From positions 8,417 through 72,416 of the forward strand of contig URDU01000011.1 in the NCBI GenBank assembly GCA_900546625.1: 64,000 nucleotides of DNA, written 5' to 3'. Positions 37,064-47,076 of this stretch are shown piece by piece. The notes beneath the pieces are model-generated. The model had not been told where the DNA came from, made no database searches, and saw only the letters and a list, made by a program, of their open reading frames with translations. Both the position numbers and the translations under genes were made by a program. The first letter of the stretch is position 1, and each line of letters starts with the position of its first letter. This stretch comes from an uncultured Lachnobacterium sp. Lineage in GTDB: Bacteria; Bacillota; Clostridia; Lachnospirales; Lachnospiraceae.

Positions 37064-38194
37064 ATGACTGAAGAGGAAAAGAAAATGTCTAGAAGAAAGA
37101 GGCAGAAAAGCGGAATGATAAATAATGAAAATGAAAAAAATTTTGACTCTGCAGAGCCGAAAAATAACGATATGGAGCAGCTAATTATCCCTCAGGAGAG
37201 CGAGCGCATCCAGCGGGCTGAGTGGATTCACGAGCAGGTGAAGCTGCAGCGTGAGGCAGAGGATGAGGCCTGGGAGAAGATCATGGAGGAGCAGAAGCTG
37301 CTTACAGAGCGCAGGCGCTCCATAGATGCCGATATAAACAGCAACAGGGAGCTGAAGCGATACCATGAGGACTGCATGGAGGATATCACAGACCAGGTAT
37401 ATTCACTGCATGGCATATCGGTAGACAAGCTGGAGGGCATAAAAGAGTACAGGAATGCCCTGTTCCGCGGAGAAGCATTCATAGTGTTTTGCATATCAGT
37501 GATAATGGCTGCGATTGTGGCATATGCCTATGGACCGACTTCACAGCTGTGCCTGTATGTACTCATGTGTGTAGGTGCGGAGGGAGCGTTATTGTCCCGA
37601 AAGCGAAAGAATATACTGTTTTTCATCCCGCTTATCCTGATAGCGGCGGAGATGATAGGCTACAAGCTGTATCCGCAGTATCTGGAGTATGTCACGATGG
37701 CGGGAGAGGCACTGGCACTGCTTCTTATGATGATAGGCACTGTGGGATACTTTGTGCACAATCCATACCGCAAGGACAGAAAGAATATAAAGGCTGCAAA
37801 GTCAGACCTTAAGGAACTACATAAGGTGGCCAAAAAAAGTGTAAAGAAAAATAAAAAGAGCCGCATAAAGAACGAAGCAAAAGAAGCAAAGCTTGCGGCA
37901 AAGCAGGCCAAAAGAGAGACAAAGGCTGCCATAAAGGAGCAGAAGAGGCAGAATAAGCTCGCAAAGAAGCAGGCCAAGTACGAGCTTAAGGAGAAAAAGC
38001 GACAGCAGAAGAGTGAGCGTGTTGAGCTTAAGCATGAGCTGAAGAAGACTCAGCTCATGGATAAGGTGAGAAGATTTACACCGAAGGAGCAGAATAGTGA
38101 AAGCACCTCTTCGGCAGAGAGCATAGATAACAACATTACAGAAAACAATATCATAGAGAATAACATCATTGATATAGAGCGCAAGGTCAATTAA
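37064..38194 (+). CDS. Coiled-coil membrane protein, unknown function
   Basis: About 376 residues. The N-terminal 130 are charged and helical (EEEKKMSRRKRQ, then IQRAEWIHEQVKLQREAEDE). Residues about 140-225 hold three to four membrane segments (EAFIVFCISVIMAAIVAYAY, ILFFIPLILIAAEMIGYKLY, EALALLLMMIGTVGYFVH). Residues 230-340 are an extremely basic coiled coil of Lys, Ala and Glu, and the tail has NNITENN/NNIIENN/NNIID repeats. ATG 37064 is likely, with a possible alternative at 37085 behind GAAGAGGAAAA. It follows the AAA-ATPase gene by 26 bp. I do not recognise a family. Confidence 0.6.
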   Translation: MTEEEKKMSRRKRQKSGMINNENEKNFDSAEPKNNDMEQLIIPQESERIQRAEWIHEQVKLQREAEDEAWEKIMEEQKLLTERRRSIDADINSNRELKRYHEDCMEDITDQVYSLHGISVDKLEGIKEYRNALFRGEAFIVFCISVIMAAIVAYAYGPTSQLCLYVLMCVGAEGALLSRKRKNILFFIPLILIAAEMIGYKLYPQYLEYVTMAGEALALLLMMIGTVGYFVHNPYRKDRKNIKAAKSDLKELHKVAKKSVKKNKKSRIKNEAKEAKLAAKQAKRETKAAIKEQKRQNKLAKKQAKYELKEKKRQQKSERVELKHELKKTQLMDKVRRFTPKEQNSESTSSAESIDNNITENNIIENNIIDIERKVN

Positions 38195-38207
38195 TCATGG
38201 ATGAGCA

Positions 38208-40055
38208 TTAGGCAGACAGCTGATACTTCTCCATCCAGTAATTAATCTGGATGAAATATGCGATAAGCTGCGGACCTGCCATGAGCTGGCCAAACCACGG
38301 ACTGCCGTATTCTGCCGGTGCCTTTAAAAATTCGCGCGTTTTGTCAGTATCAATAAGAGTGCGCACAGGGGCGTTAGGGGAGTCTAATATCTCCTCCATT
38401 CCCTTTATAAGGAGAGCTTCATATCCGGGATGATAAGTCTTTGGATATGGGCTCTTTTTTCTGTGCAAAAGCTCAGGTGGCAGGACATCTGAAAAAGCAT
38501 CGCGAAGCAGAGTTTTTTCCACGCCGTTTTGATATTTCATATGCCAAGGCACATTAAAGACATACTCAATGATACGATGGTCGGCAAAAGGTACACGGGC
38601 CTCAAGCTCGGAGTACATGCTGGTGCGATCCATGCGGTCAAGAAGCGTCTGCATGAACCATTTGATATTGAGATATCCGATTATGCGGCGGCTTTCGTCC
38701 TCACCGGCCTCGCCGTAAAGGAGAGGTGCTTTTGACCTGGATTCTTCATATCGAAAAGCCTGATAACCGGATAAATCAAGCTCCAAACCCACATCATCGC
38801 GCAAAAGAGCAAGGCGTGGAGCGACATCCGATGACCATGGGAAGCCATATCTTTCCAACAGCTCTTTGCGGTAAAACCACGGATATCCGCCAAAGATTTC
38901 ATCAGCACACTCACCGGTAAGAGCTACCTTGTTTTTTCGGCTGACGAGGCTGCAGAAATATAAAAGTGACGAGTCCACATCGGTCATGCCGGGCATATCC
39001 TTTGCATCGACTGCGGCAAAGAGCGCCTTGAAGAGAGAGTTCTCATCACACTCGAGATAGGAGTGGGCTGTCTCATACTCCTCAAGCATACGATTGACAT
39101 AGGGCAGATCCCTCTCCGGCTGGAAGGCGTTTGCCTTAAAATACCTGTCATTGTCCTTAAAGTCGAAGGAAAAAGTGTTGAGTGTTTTACCGCGTGTGTT
39201 CATATAGTTTGCGGCGATGGCGGTCACGATGCTTGAATCGATGCCGCCTGACAGAAAAGTACATACCGGCACATCGGAAACCATCTGCCTTTTTATAGCA
39301 TCCTCCACCAGAAAGCGTGTGTGGGCAACGGTATCCCGATAGCTCTCGGTGTGTTCCCGGCTTGTAAGCTCCCAGTAGATTTCATCATGCAGCCCATCCC
39401 GGGAGTAAATCATGAAGTGTCCCGGCAAAACCTCAAACAAATCCTTAAACAGGGAAAGTCCGCTCGTGTGCGCAGGCCCGATAGCAAGAAGCTCCTGCAA
39501 GCCCTGCTTATCAAGCTCAGGCTTTACTGCAGGGTGAGCAAAGCAGGCCTTTGGCTCGGAGCCAAACACCAGAGAATCCCCACGGATGGCATAAAAAAGC
39601 GGTTTGACACCTACGCGGTCGCGGTATAAAAGCAGCCGGTTTTTAGCCGCATCCCATATGGCAAATGCAAAAATGCCGTTTAAACGGCTGACAAAATCAG
39701 CGCCCCAATGGATGTAGGCGTACAGAATAACCTCTGTGTCTGAGGTTGTGGAGCATACAAAGCCGTTTTCGGACAGCTCGGGAATCAGCTCATCAGTGTT
39801 GTAAATTTCTCCGTTATAGCAGATAGTGTAATCATAGCCATTGTGGGTGCGCGTCATGGGCTGGTCGCCGCACAGGATATCACGGATGGCCAGACGGCTG
39901 TGCGACAGACCGATATGCTTTTTAAGGAAGCGGCCTCTTGCATCGTTGCCGCGGTGGGCGAGCACAGCACGCATTTTCTCAAGACGAAAGTTCCAGTAGT
40001 CGGTGTTTTCTTCAAAGTTCTCTTTAAAATTGCAGAATCCGGCAATACCACACAT
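38208..40055 (-). CDS. asnB: Asparagine synthase, glutamine-hydrolysing
   Basis: A 615-residue class B enzyme making asparagine from aspartate, glutamine and ATP. The glutaminase domain starts with the processed Cys2 (MCGIAGFCNF) and has LAHRGNDARG, SHSRLAIRD and YNGEIYN. The synthetase domain has the PP-loop FLSGGIDSSIVTAIAAN and the ALTGECADEIFGGYPWFY stretch, then LLDRMDRTSMYSELEARVPF. It is on the minus strand, convergent with the membrane protein gene (13 bp between stops). No regulator is apparent. Confidence 0.94.
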   Translation of the reverse strand: MCGIAGFCNFKENFEENTDYWNFRLEKMRAVLAHRGNDARGRFLKKHIGLSHSRLAIRDILCGDQPMTRTHNGYDYTICYNGEIYNTDELIPELSENGFVCSTTSDTEVILYAYIHWGADFVSRLNGIFAFAIWDAAKNRLLLYRDRVGVKPLFYAIRGDSLVFGSEPKACFAHPAVKPELDKQGLQELLAIGPAHTSGLSLFKDLFEVLPGHFMIYSRDGLHDEIYWELTSREHTESYRDTVAHTRFLVEDAIKRQMVSDVPVCTFLSGGIDSSIVTAIAANYMNTRGKTLNTFSFDFKDNDRYFKANAFQPERDLPYVNRMLEEYETAHSYLECDENSLFKALFAAVDAKDMPGMTDVDSSLLYFCSLVSRKNKVALTGECADEIFGGYPWFYRKELLERYGFPWSSDVAPRLALLRDDVGLELDLSGYQAFRYEESRSKAPLLYGEAGEDESRRIIGYLNIKWFMQTLLDRMDRTSMYSELEARVPFADHRIIEYVFNVPWHMKYQNGVEKTLLRDAFSDVLPPELLHRKKSPYPKTYHPGYEALLIKGMEEILDSPNAPVRTLIDTDKTREFLKAPAEYGSPWFGQLMAGPQLIAYFIQINYWMEKYQLSA

Positions 40056-40151
40056 AAAAATTCATATCTCCGTAAAATCAGATTTTATTTATATTATGCT
40101 CAAAAGAGGATAGTGTTAATTAGGCAATTGGCAGTAAATATGAAAAAGTGT

Positions 40152-40212
40152 TTGACAAAAACAAAAATATGGAGTAACATAACGGTGTTATCCAAGATAA
40201 CGTTGTTATGTT
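40152..40212 (+). promoter_or_regulatory. tetR promoter overlapped by a 37-bp dyad operator
   Basis: TTGACA (40152-40157), 17 bp, TAACAT (40175-40180). The dyad AACATAACGGTGTTATC-CAA-GATAACGTTGTTATGTT (40176-40212) matches in 14 of 17 positions per arm and covers the -10 and start site. It looks like two overlapping operator half-site pairs for the TetR-type protein encoded 48 bp downstream. Confidence 0.8.
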
Positions 40213-40260
40213 ATCTAAAACATAAATCCAAGGCAGCATATCAGGGGGGAGTCCGGCACA

Positions 40261-40890
40261 ATGGCAGCATCAGACAAAATGCACAGCAGCGAGACAAGAA
40301 AGCAGCTTATAAGCAGTGCGAAGGCAGAATTTACAGACAAAGGCTTTGCAAAGGCATCTTTGCGCAGTATATGTAAAAAAGCCGGTGTTACAACAGGTGC
40401 ACTGTATTTTTTCTTTAAGGATAAGGATGAATTGTTTTGTGAGGTAGTTGGAGAACTGCTTGAGCATCTGAATACGATGATAAAGGAGCATCATGCATTT
40501 GAGCTGGAGGAATCGCAACTAACAGCCGGAGATTTTCATGACAGCACAAGTGATTATGAGGCTATGAAGCTTATAGTTCATGAGCTTTATCAGAACAGAG
40601 AAGAGACATTGTTGCTGCTTACCGGTGCGCAAGGCTCGACAATGGAGCATGTGACGGACAGGATAGTTGACATGATGGATGAACACAATGCCATTTTATG
40701 CGAGGCGATGTGCAGGGCAAACGGAGTGCCAATGGTTGATAAAAAGGTAGTGCACTGGATGTCGCATTCACAGATTGATATGTTTATTTTTATGGTGACA
40801 CATATTGATAATGAAAAAGAAGCAATGGATTTTGCAGAAAAAGGAATGAAGTATCTGCTTGCAGGCTGGTATGCTATAGTAAAATCATAG
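40261..40890 (+). CDS. TetR family repressor
   Basis: A 209-residue regulator. Residues 10-57 are the TetR HTH: TRKQLISSAKAEFTDKGFAK then ASLRSICKKAGVTTGALYFF, with the typical YxFFKDKDEL after it. The rest is a ligand-binding helical domain without recognisable specificity. GGGGGGAGTCCGGCACA precedes the ATG. The strong dyad over its promoter suggests autoregulation. The next two genes, an FtsX-type ABC transporter, are the likely target, although a second operator was not found in the 287-bp gap that follows. Confidence 0.88.
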   Translation: MAASDKMHSSETRKQLISSAKAEFTDKGFAKASLRSICKKAGVTTGALYFFFKDKDELFCEVVGELLEHLNTMIKEHHAFELEESQLTAGDFHDSTSDYEAMKLIVHELYQNREETLLLLTGAQGSTMEHVTDRIVDMMDEHNAILCEAMCRANGVPMVDKKVVHWMSHSQIDMFIFMVTHIDNEKEAMDFAEKGMKYLLAGWYAIVKS

Positions 40891-41177
40891 CCTGTGGGTA
40901 TTAAGTAGACAGGGTCTTTCGCATATATGACAAAAGGCGGAAGACCTAAAAAAATCCGGCATGGTTAGATAAAACTAATAGAGATAATACATATATAATT
41001 TAAGTAGCATACATATAACACAAGTGATACACGTATAATTCGGCTATCACAGAGAAAATCAGGCAACACATAGTGAATCAGGCAACGAAAATATAATCAA
41101 ATAGGTTAATATCTTCCCTGAATATATCAAAGGGAAGCTTTAATAATAACACTAAATGTTGAAAGAGAGGATATCAT

Positions 41178-41894
41178 ATGTCAGAAGAAGAGAGAAAGTT
41201 CTTAGAAATAGTGGATTTGAAAAAGGGCTTCGGAAGCGGCGAGACGCGCCAGGAGGTGCTGCGCGGCATGAATTTTTCCGTGGCAAAGGGTGAGTTCTGT
41301 GTGCTGCTCGGACCGTCGGGCTCCGGAAAGTCCACACTGCTCAATATAATCGGAGGCATAGACAGCGCCGATTCGGGATATATCAGCATAAATGGTGACA
41401 AGCTGAAGGATATGAGCGAGAAAAAGCTCACACAGTACCGCAGAAAGCACCTGGGATACGTATTTCAGATGTACAACCTGATTGCCAATCTGAATGTAAA
41501 GGAAAATATAGAGGTAGGTGCATATCTGTCAGACAACGCACTGGATATCGATGAGCTGCTTCACACGCTGGGCCTTTACGAGCACCGCTACAAGCTTCCA
41601 AACCAGTTATCAGGCGGACAGCAGCAGCGTGTGTCAATAGGGCGTGCTATCGTGAAAAATCCGGATATACTGCTCTGCGATGAGCCGACAGGAGCACTTG
41701 ATTACAACACCTCAAAGGAGATTTTGAAGCTCATAGAGGATGTCAACAAAAAGTACGGAAACACCATAATCATGGTCACACACAATGAGGCCATCAAAAA
41801 CATGGCGGACCATGTGATAAAGCTACGAGACGGAGCCGTGCGCCACAACGATATCAATACTAATAAGGTTTCAGCCGAAGAGCTTGAATGGTAA
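41178..41894 (+). CDS. ABC transporter ATPase of the LolD/MacB type
   Basis: A 238-residue ATPase. Walker [14 protein letters not shown]-loop [18 protein letters not shown] (a mark of the MacB/LolD/FtsE branch), signature [16 protein letters not shown], Walker [12 protein letters not shown], and H-loop MVTHN are all present. AAAGAGAGGATATCAT precedes the ATG. It works with the permease 15 bp downstream. The 287-bp gap upstream has a 10-bp stem near 40910-40950 but no T-run. Confidence 0.92.
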   Translation: MSEEERKFLEIVDLKKGFGSGETRQEVLRGMNFSVAKGEFCVLLGPSGSGKSTLLNIIGGIDSADSGYISINGDKLKDMSEKKLTQYRRKHLGYVFQMYNLIANLNVKENIEVGAYLSDNALDIDELLHTLGLYEHRYKLPNQLSGGQQQRVSIGRAIVKNPDILLCDEPTGALDYNTSKEILKLIEDVNKKYGNTIIMVTHNEAIKNMADHVIKLRDGAVRHNDINTNKVSAEELEW

Positions 41895-41908
41895 GGAGGA
41901 TTTGACCT

Positions 41909-44278
41909 ATGAGCAGGAAAAAGATAAAAAATCCTCTGATAAAGCGTATACCAAAGGAAATTATCGGTGACTGGAAGAAATATCTCGTTGTATTTCTTTT
42001 CCTCGTGCTGACAATCGGCTTTGTATCCGGAATGTATGTGGCAAACGACAGTATGCTCACCTCTGCGGATGAGGGGGTAAGTAAATACAAGCAGGAGGAT
42101 GGACATTTTGAGCTTAAGGATAAGGCTGACAGCGGGCTTGTTACGGCTATCGAGTCAGGCGAGGTAAAAACAGCTTCAGACGAAAAAGACAGCGATAGCA
42201 GCAAAACTTCTGTCACGCTCTACGAGAATTTCTATCGCAATGAGACCGAGGACTACGACGCAGACGGCAAAAAGGACGGAACCATCCGTGTATACACAAA
42301 GACCGGGGATATCAACCTTGCATGTCTCATCGAGGGCTCTTTTCCACAAAATGAGAACGAAATCGCTGTGGACAGAATGCATGCAGACAACGTGGGGATG
42401 AAGGTCGGTGACACAATAAAGGTCAGTGGAAAAGAATTCAAGGTATCGGGCCTTATCGCATATGTCAATTACTCCACACTGCATGAAAAGAAGACCGATA
42501 TGATGTTTGATGCGATAAAGTTTGATGTGGCAATGGTGACAAAGGAGGGCTTTGAGCGCCTGGACAAGAGCATTCACTATACATATGCATGGAAATACGA
42601 GGATGAGCCGGCTGACGACATAGAGCAGAAGGAAAAATCAGATGACTTTCTGGAGGCGATGGTGTCACAGGTGATGGCAGCAGGCAATGAGGTGGAGGAC
42701 TACACACCGCGCTACTCAAATCCGGCAATCAATTTTGCCACGGACGATATGGGCTCAGACAAGGCCATGGGAGGAGTGCTTTTAGACATTCTTATCGTGA
42801 TAATCGCATTCATTTTTGCAGTGACCATAAGCAACACGATAGCAAATGAATCATCAGCGATAGGCACGCTTCGTGCGTCGGGCTACACAAAGGGAGAGCT
42901 TATCAGGCATTACCTTTCAATGCCTGTCATTGTGACATTTCTGGCAGCAGTAGTAGGAAATATACTGGGCTATACGGTATTCAAGGATGTGGTTGTGGGC
43001 ATGTATTACAACAGCTACAGCCTGCCGACATATCACACAATCTGGAATCCGGGCGCATTCATAAAAACAACGCTTGCTCCGGTAATTATCATGCTTGTTG
43101 TAAATCTTATCGTAATAATCCGTATGATGCAGCACACACCGCTTCAGTTCCTGCGCCATGACCTTAAGAAAACAAAGCGTAAAAAGGCAATGCGGCTTCC
43201 TCGCTGGAGCTTCATGAGCCGTTTCAGACTGAGAATCATGTTCCAGAATGTGGCAAACTATCTGATACTTTTTGTGGGAATATTTTTCATCATGGTAATG
43301 CTCGCGATGGCAGTCGGTATGCCGGATACACTTGATTATTACAAGAAAAATACCGACAGTATGATGTTTGCAAAATACCAGTACGTGCTCAGATCCTACG
43401 TCGATGCAGACGGAAACGTGCTTGAAACCGACAACAGTGATGCAGAGAAATTTGACATGACATCGCTCTTAAGGCGGACAGATGAGTTTGACGAGGAGGT
43501 GTCTGTCTACGGAGTGGAAACAGACAGTGCATACGTAAAGCTTAAGGACATGGATTCGCTTAAGGATAACGAGGTGTACATATCGGATTCATTTGCAGAC
43601 AAATATAGTATAAAACCGGGCGATACAATAAAGCTTGATGCACAGTACGAGAAAAAAACGTACAAATTCAAGGTGAAGGGAACCTACGATAAATCCCAGA
43701 GCATCGCGGTATTTATGCCTATAGAGCATTTCGCGGATACCTTTGATTTTGCAGATGGCAGATTCAGCGGATTTTTGTCAGACACAAAAATAAAGGATAT
43801 CGATGAGAGCAATATCGCGACAACAATTACGATACGCGACATCACCAAAATGGCAGACCAGCTCGATCACTCCATGGGCTCATACATGCAGTACTTCCAG
43901 GTGCTTTGCATACTGCTCTCAGCCGTCATGATATATCTGCTCACGAAGCTCATCATCGAGAAAAATGAGACAGCCATATCAATGACCAAGATTTTAGGCT
44001 ACGATAACAGAGAAATTGCAAGCCTTTACCTGGTCTCAACATCAATTGTGGTGGTCATCTCAGATATCATCAGCGTAGTGCTTGGTGCAAAGGTGATGGA
44101 TATTGTATGGCGCATAATGCTGCAAACCTTCAGCGGATGGTTTTCATTCCATATGACACCTGTCGGCTATGTAAAGATGTTTGCGTTCGTGCTCATCGGT
44201 TACCTGATAGTGACAGTATTTGATTTCAGGAGAATAAAGAGGATTCCGATGGACATGGCACTAAAGAATGTTGAATAG
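41909..44278 (+). CDS. FtsX/MacB-type ABC transporter permease
   Basis: A 789-residue membrane protein with an N-terminal helix (YLVVFLFLVLTIGFVSGMYV), a large extracytoplasmic region of about 220 residues (asp- and lys-rich, with MHADNVGMKVGDTIKVSG), three helices near 290-405 (FtsX domain: IAFIFAVTISNTIANESSAI with GTLRASGYTKGEL), a second extracytoplasmic domain, and a last FtsX domain near 670-780 (KILGYDNREIASLYL). Such transporters act in antimicrobial peptide resistance, lipoprotein handling or efflux. Twinned with the ATPase gene and probably TetR-controlled. AAGGAGGATTTGACCT precedes the ATG. Confidence 0.9.
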   Translation: MSRKKIKNPLIKRIPKEIIGDWKKYLVVFLFLVLTIGFVSGMYVANDSMLTSADEGVSKYKQEDGHFELKDKADSGLVTAIESGEVKTASDEKDSDSSKTSVTLYENFYRNETEDYDADGKKDGTIRVYTKTGDINLACLIEGSFPQNENEIAVDRMHADNVGMKVGDTIKVSGKEFKVSGLIAYVNYSTLHEKKTDMMFDAIKFDVAMVTKEGFERLDKSIHYTYAWKYEDEPADDIEQKEKSDDFLEAMVSQVMAAGNEVEDYTPRYSNPAINFATDDMGSDKAMGGVLLDILIVIIAFIFAVTISNTIANESSAIGTLRASGYTKGELIRHYLSMPVIVTFLAAVVGNILGYTVFKDVVVGMYYNSYSLPTYHTIWNPGAFIKTTLAPVIIMLVVNLIVIIRMMQHTPLQFLRHDLKKTKRKKAMRLPRWSFMSRFRLRIMFQNVANYLILFVGIFFIMVMLAMAVGMPDTLDYYKKNTDSMMFAKYQYVLRSYVDADGNVLETDNSDAEKFDMTSLLRRTDEFDEEVSVYGVETDSAYVKLKDMDSLKDNEVYISDSFADKYSIKPGDTIKLDAQYEKKTYKFKVKGTYDKSQSIAVFMPIEHFADTFDFADGRFSGFLSDTKIKDIDESNIATTITIRDITKMADQLDHSMGSYMQYFQVLCILLSAVMIYLLTKLIIEKNETAISMTKILGYDNREIASLYLVSTSIVVVISDIISVVLGAKVMDIVWRIMLQTFSGWFSFHMTPVGYVKMFAFVLIGYLIVTVFDFRRIKRIPMDMALKNVE

Positions 44279-44403
44279 GTAAAAAGTGACGAAAATTGTC
44301 TAATCATTGATAAACTGTTGTATAATTTATGATAAAATGATAATATTGTCTCATAAGTTAAAAAACCAAAGTAATAACAATAATTTATGAGAGGTGATTA
44401 AAA

Positions 44404-46092
44404 ATGAAGCAGGGGGCAAATAAAAAAAGAGGTACATTTGCAACCAAAATCATAGCGATGGTTATTTTAGCAATTGTGACTTCAAATGTAATTTGTATGG
44501 TATTCATTCTTGAAAGCTCTAAAAAACAAATTACAGACAGTGTCAAGCATACAATGGTAGATGTTATTAATACAACGTCAAAAATTATGGAAAATGAGAT
44601 TAGTAATTCAGGTGTTGATGATCTGGATTATGATGGTTATGCCAATAATCTTTCAGGTGTAAAGCTTGAAGGCATGGACAGTGCATACATGTATGTGGTT
44701 CAAAATGATGGCACAATGCTTTATCATCCTACAAAGGAAAAGGTTGGACAGCCTGTTGAGAATGCTGTAATTAAAGGCGTTGTACAACAGCTTCAGGATG
44801 GCAAAAAACCGGGCACGACTGTTGTAGAATATGATTTCAATGGAACAACAAAGTATTCGGCATATACGATTTTGAACAATGAAAATATACTTGTGCTTAC
44901 AGCAGATGAGTCTGAGGCGCTTGCAGGAATCACTACTGTAACAGGAGTTGCCGTTGGAATCAGTGCTATTGTTGTGCTGCTTGCTATTATTATATGCTTC
45001 ATACTGGGACGCAGGCTTATGAGTCCGCTCGTAAAGGTCAGCACAATAATTGAAGAAATTGCCAATGGTGATATCAACGCAGATTTTGGCATGGTCAAGG
45101 AGTCAAATGATGAGATAGGCCTGATTATAGAAAAGATGAAGGAGCTCACGCAGTCACTTGGAAATATAGTCGGAAAGATAAGAAATTCCAGTGACACAAT
45201 GTCAGCAAACAGCTATGAGCTTAATGACACAAGCAGTCAGACACTTGCTGCAAATAACGAGATATCCAAGGCAGTCGAGGATGTTGCAGAGGGCTCTACA
45301 GGCATGGCAGCATCTATTTCCAAGATTAATGAAAATCTTCTGGAGATGAGCAATGAGACAAAGGATATAAACGAGTCTGTCAATGAAATTAGAAATCAGA
45401 CGGTAGCAGTGCAGGATAGCAGCAAAATCATGAATAATAAGATTAAATCCATGCAGAACAGCAGCCAAAAGATGGATGAGGGTATCTCAGCAATTTCAAA
45501 ACGCATAGAAACTGTAAATACTACGGTTGACAAGGTGAGCAATATTGTCTCTGTCATTGAGGAAATATCCAGTGAAACCAATCTTTTGTCACTCAATGCA
45601 TCTATAGAGGCAGCCAGGGCCGGCGATGCAGGAAAAGGCTTCGCAGTGGTGGCACAGGAGATTCGAGTACTTTCAGACAATACCAATACGGAGCTTGAGA
45701 ATATCAAGCAGATAATATCATCACTGGTTGAAGAGTGCAGGTATTGTGTTCAGGCATCCGGCACCATCGTCGAGGATAATGCCAAGCAGAAGGAAGAGAT
45801 TAAGGCAGTACTTGATGAATTTGGCTCACTTGATGAGCAGATTCAAAAGACAGCAGAAAAAGCTGATGAAATCGAAGAGCTAGTCACTGCGATGATTGAA
45901 CTGAACGATGACATCACTAAGAGCAGCAACAGCCTGACAGACGTCAGCGCAGCAAATGCCGCAGCAACTGAAGAGATGAATGCCAATATCGAGGAGCTCA
46001 ATGCGATGATGCACGGAGTCTCAGAAATGGCAGGACACATGAATGATGAGTCTGATGGATTGAAGGAAGCATTATCGTTCTTTCATAATTAA
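44404..46092 (+). CDS. Methyl-accepting chemotaxis protein
   Basis: A 562-residue membrane receptor: TM1 about 14-33, a Cache-like periplasmic domain to about 175 (YMYVVQNDGTMLYHPTKEKV), TM2 about 176-202, HAMP 203-255, and a long coiled-coil signalling part. The tip reads EEISSETNLLSLNASIEAAR then GKGFAVVAQEIRVLSDNTN, a slightly unusual form of the conserved QTNLLALNAAIEAARAGE. The tail SVAAN-like AANAAATEEMNANIEELN contains probable methylation sites. It is the only chemotaxis gene in the window. No sigma-28 promoter was found upstream; GAGAGGTGATTAAAA is the ribosome site. Ligand unknown. Confidence 0.92.
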   Translation: MKQGANKKRGTFATKIIAMVILAIVTSNVICMVFILESSKKQITDSVKHTMVDVINTTSKIMENEISNSGVDDLDYDGYANNLSGVKLEGMDSAYMYVVQNDGTMLYHPTKEKVGQPVENAVIKGVVQQLQDGKKPGTTVVEYDFNGTTKYSAYTILNNENILVLTADESEALAGITTVTGVAVGISAIVVLLAIIICFILGRRLMSPLVKVSTIIEEIANGDINADFGMVKESNDEIGLIIEKMKELTQSLGNIVGKIRNSSDTMSANSYELNDTSSQTLAANNEISKAVEDVAEGSTGMAASISKINENLLEMSNETKDINESVNEIRNQTVAVQDSSKIMNNKIKSMQNSSQKMDEGISAISKRIETVNTTVDKVSNIVSVIEEISSETNLLSLNASIEAARAGDAGKGFAVVAQEIRVLSDNTNTELENIKQIISSLVEECRYCVQASGTIVEDNAKQKEEIKAVLDEFGSLDEQIQKTAEKADEIEELVTAMIELNDDITKSSNSLTDVSAANAAATEEMNANIEELNAMMHGVSEMAGHMNDESDGLKEALSFFHN

Positions 46093-46124
46093 TGTCAGGT
46101 AATCATAATTGAATTTGCAACGTA

Positions 46125-46166
46125 AATCAGTCATAAAAGCAGTAAAATGCTTTTGTGGCTGATTTT
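46125..46166 (+). terminator. Terminator after the chemoreceptor gene
   Basis: AATCAG at 46125 and the stretch to CTGATT at 46164 form a long stem (AATCAGTCATAAAAGCA against TGCTTTTGTGGCTGATT), followed by TTTT. Confidence 0.85.
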
Positions 46167-46241
46167 GGTATTTACAGGATTATTGATTATATCAGCAAAA
46201 ACACGTATTATATGATAAAAAGAAGAATGAGGTATTAAAAA

Positions 46242-46742
46242 ATGACAGACAATTTTGAATTTAGAAGTATAAACCCAGACGAGGTAGAACAGGCAATAGC
46301 AATTGAGCAGATATGTTTCCCACCGAATGAGGCATGTTCTCCAAAGGCAATGACAGAGAGAATTGCAAAGGTACCACAGCTATTTCTCGTGGCAATTGAC
46401 AAATCAACCGGTAAGCTGGCGGGCTTTTTAAATGGTGTGGCAACAGACGAGGAAAAGTTCAGGGATGAGTTCTTTACGGACATCGATTTATGCGATGAAA
46501 ACGGTAAGAATGTGATGCTTCTGGGCCTTGACGTGCTTCCGGAGTATCGTGGACAGGGCCTTGCCAGAGAGCTCGTGTACCGCTACAGTCAGCGTGAAAA
46601 GGCAAACGGACGAAAAAAGCTGTTTCTGACATGCTTAGAGCAGAAGGTGGAGATGTATAAGAAGTTTGGATTGCAGGATCTGGGGATTGCTGACTCTACC
46701 TGGGGTGGAGAAGAGTGGCATGAGATGGTGCTAAAGGGATGA
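46242..46742 (+). CDS. GNAT family N-acetyltransferase
   Basis: A 166-residue protein of the acetyl-CoA-dependent acetyltransferase fold. LLGLDVLPEYRGQGLARELV holds the acetyl-CoA pyrophosphate-binding motif (RxxGxG/A, here YRGQGLA), and LTCLEQKVEMYKKFGLQDLG gives the final strand. AGGTATTAAAA is a weak ribosome site. Substrate unknown; general resemblance to spermidine or arylalkylamine acetyltransferases is possible. Alone between the chemoreceptor gene and the next two-gene unit. Confidence 0.8.
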   Translation: MTDNFEFRSINPDEVEQAIAIEQICFPPNEACSPKAMTERIAKVPQLFLVAIDKSTGKLAGFLNGVATDEEKFRDEFFTDIDLCDENGKNVMLLGLDVLPEYRGQGLARELVYRYSQREKANGRKKLFLTCLEQKVEMYKKFGLQDLGIADSTWGGEEWHEMVLKG

Positions 46743-46752
46743 ATGTGATAAC

Positions 46753-47076
46753 ATGGAAAATAAAGTATCAGATAACGTTATAGAAAAAAATTATAGGGAG
46801 TGCCTTAAATTCAATGAAATCAACGAAAGCAAAGTCGATAATTTAGACATGGTAACAGCAAAGGCTGCCCTTGAAAATCTGTATGAGCTATACAAAAATA
46901 GCATATCAACAGGTCGTTTCACACAGGATAAGGACTATGTAGTAAGGTGTGCTGACCTGGTGATATTGGCTGAGGAGAACAAGGACAGCTTGTTTTATGA
47001 GGCATGGCGCATATGGTTTAGATACTTTGTATCGATGGGCTATGCCGGATGGAATGAGCTGTGGGAGGCAGTATGA
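46753..47076 (+). CDS. Small protein coupled to the helicase gene, unknown function
   Basis: 107 residues, highly helical and acidic, without membrane or metal motifs. Visible stretches are VIEKNYRECLKFNEINESKV, AKAALENLYELYKNSISTGR and the aromatic end YEAWRIWFRYFVSMGYAGWN. Its stop overlaps the helicase start (ATGA), so the two are translationally coupled. I do not recognise the family. The pair may form a functional unit in which this protein controls the helicase. Confidence 0.6.
   Translation: MENKVSDNVIEKNYRECLKFNEINESKVDNLDMVTAKAALENLYELYKNSISTGRFTQDKDYVVRCADLVILAEENKDSLFYEAWRIWFRYFVSMGYAGWNELWEAV

Noticed and set aside
40905..40960. Hairpin GGTCTTTCGC...GCGGAAGACC after tetR taken as a terminator
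   Set aside because: It is followed by A-rich rather than T-rich sequence on the plus strand, so it would not end the tetR transcript by the intrinsic mechanism.
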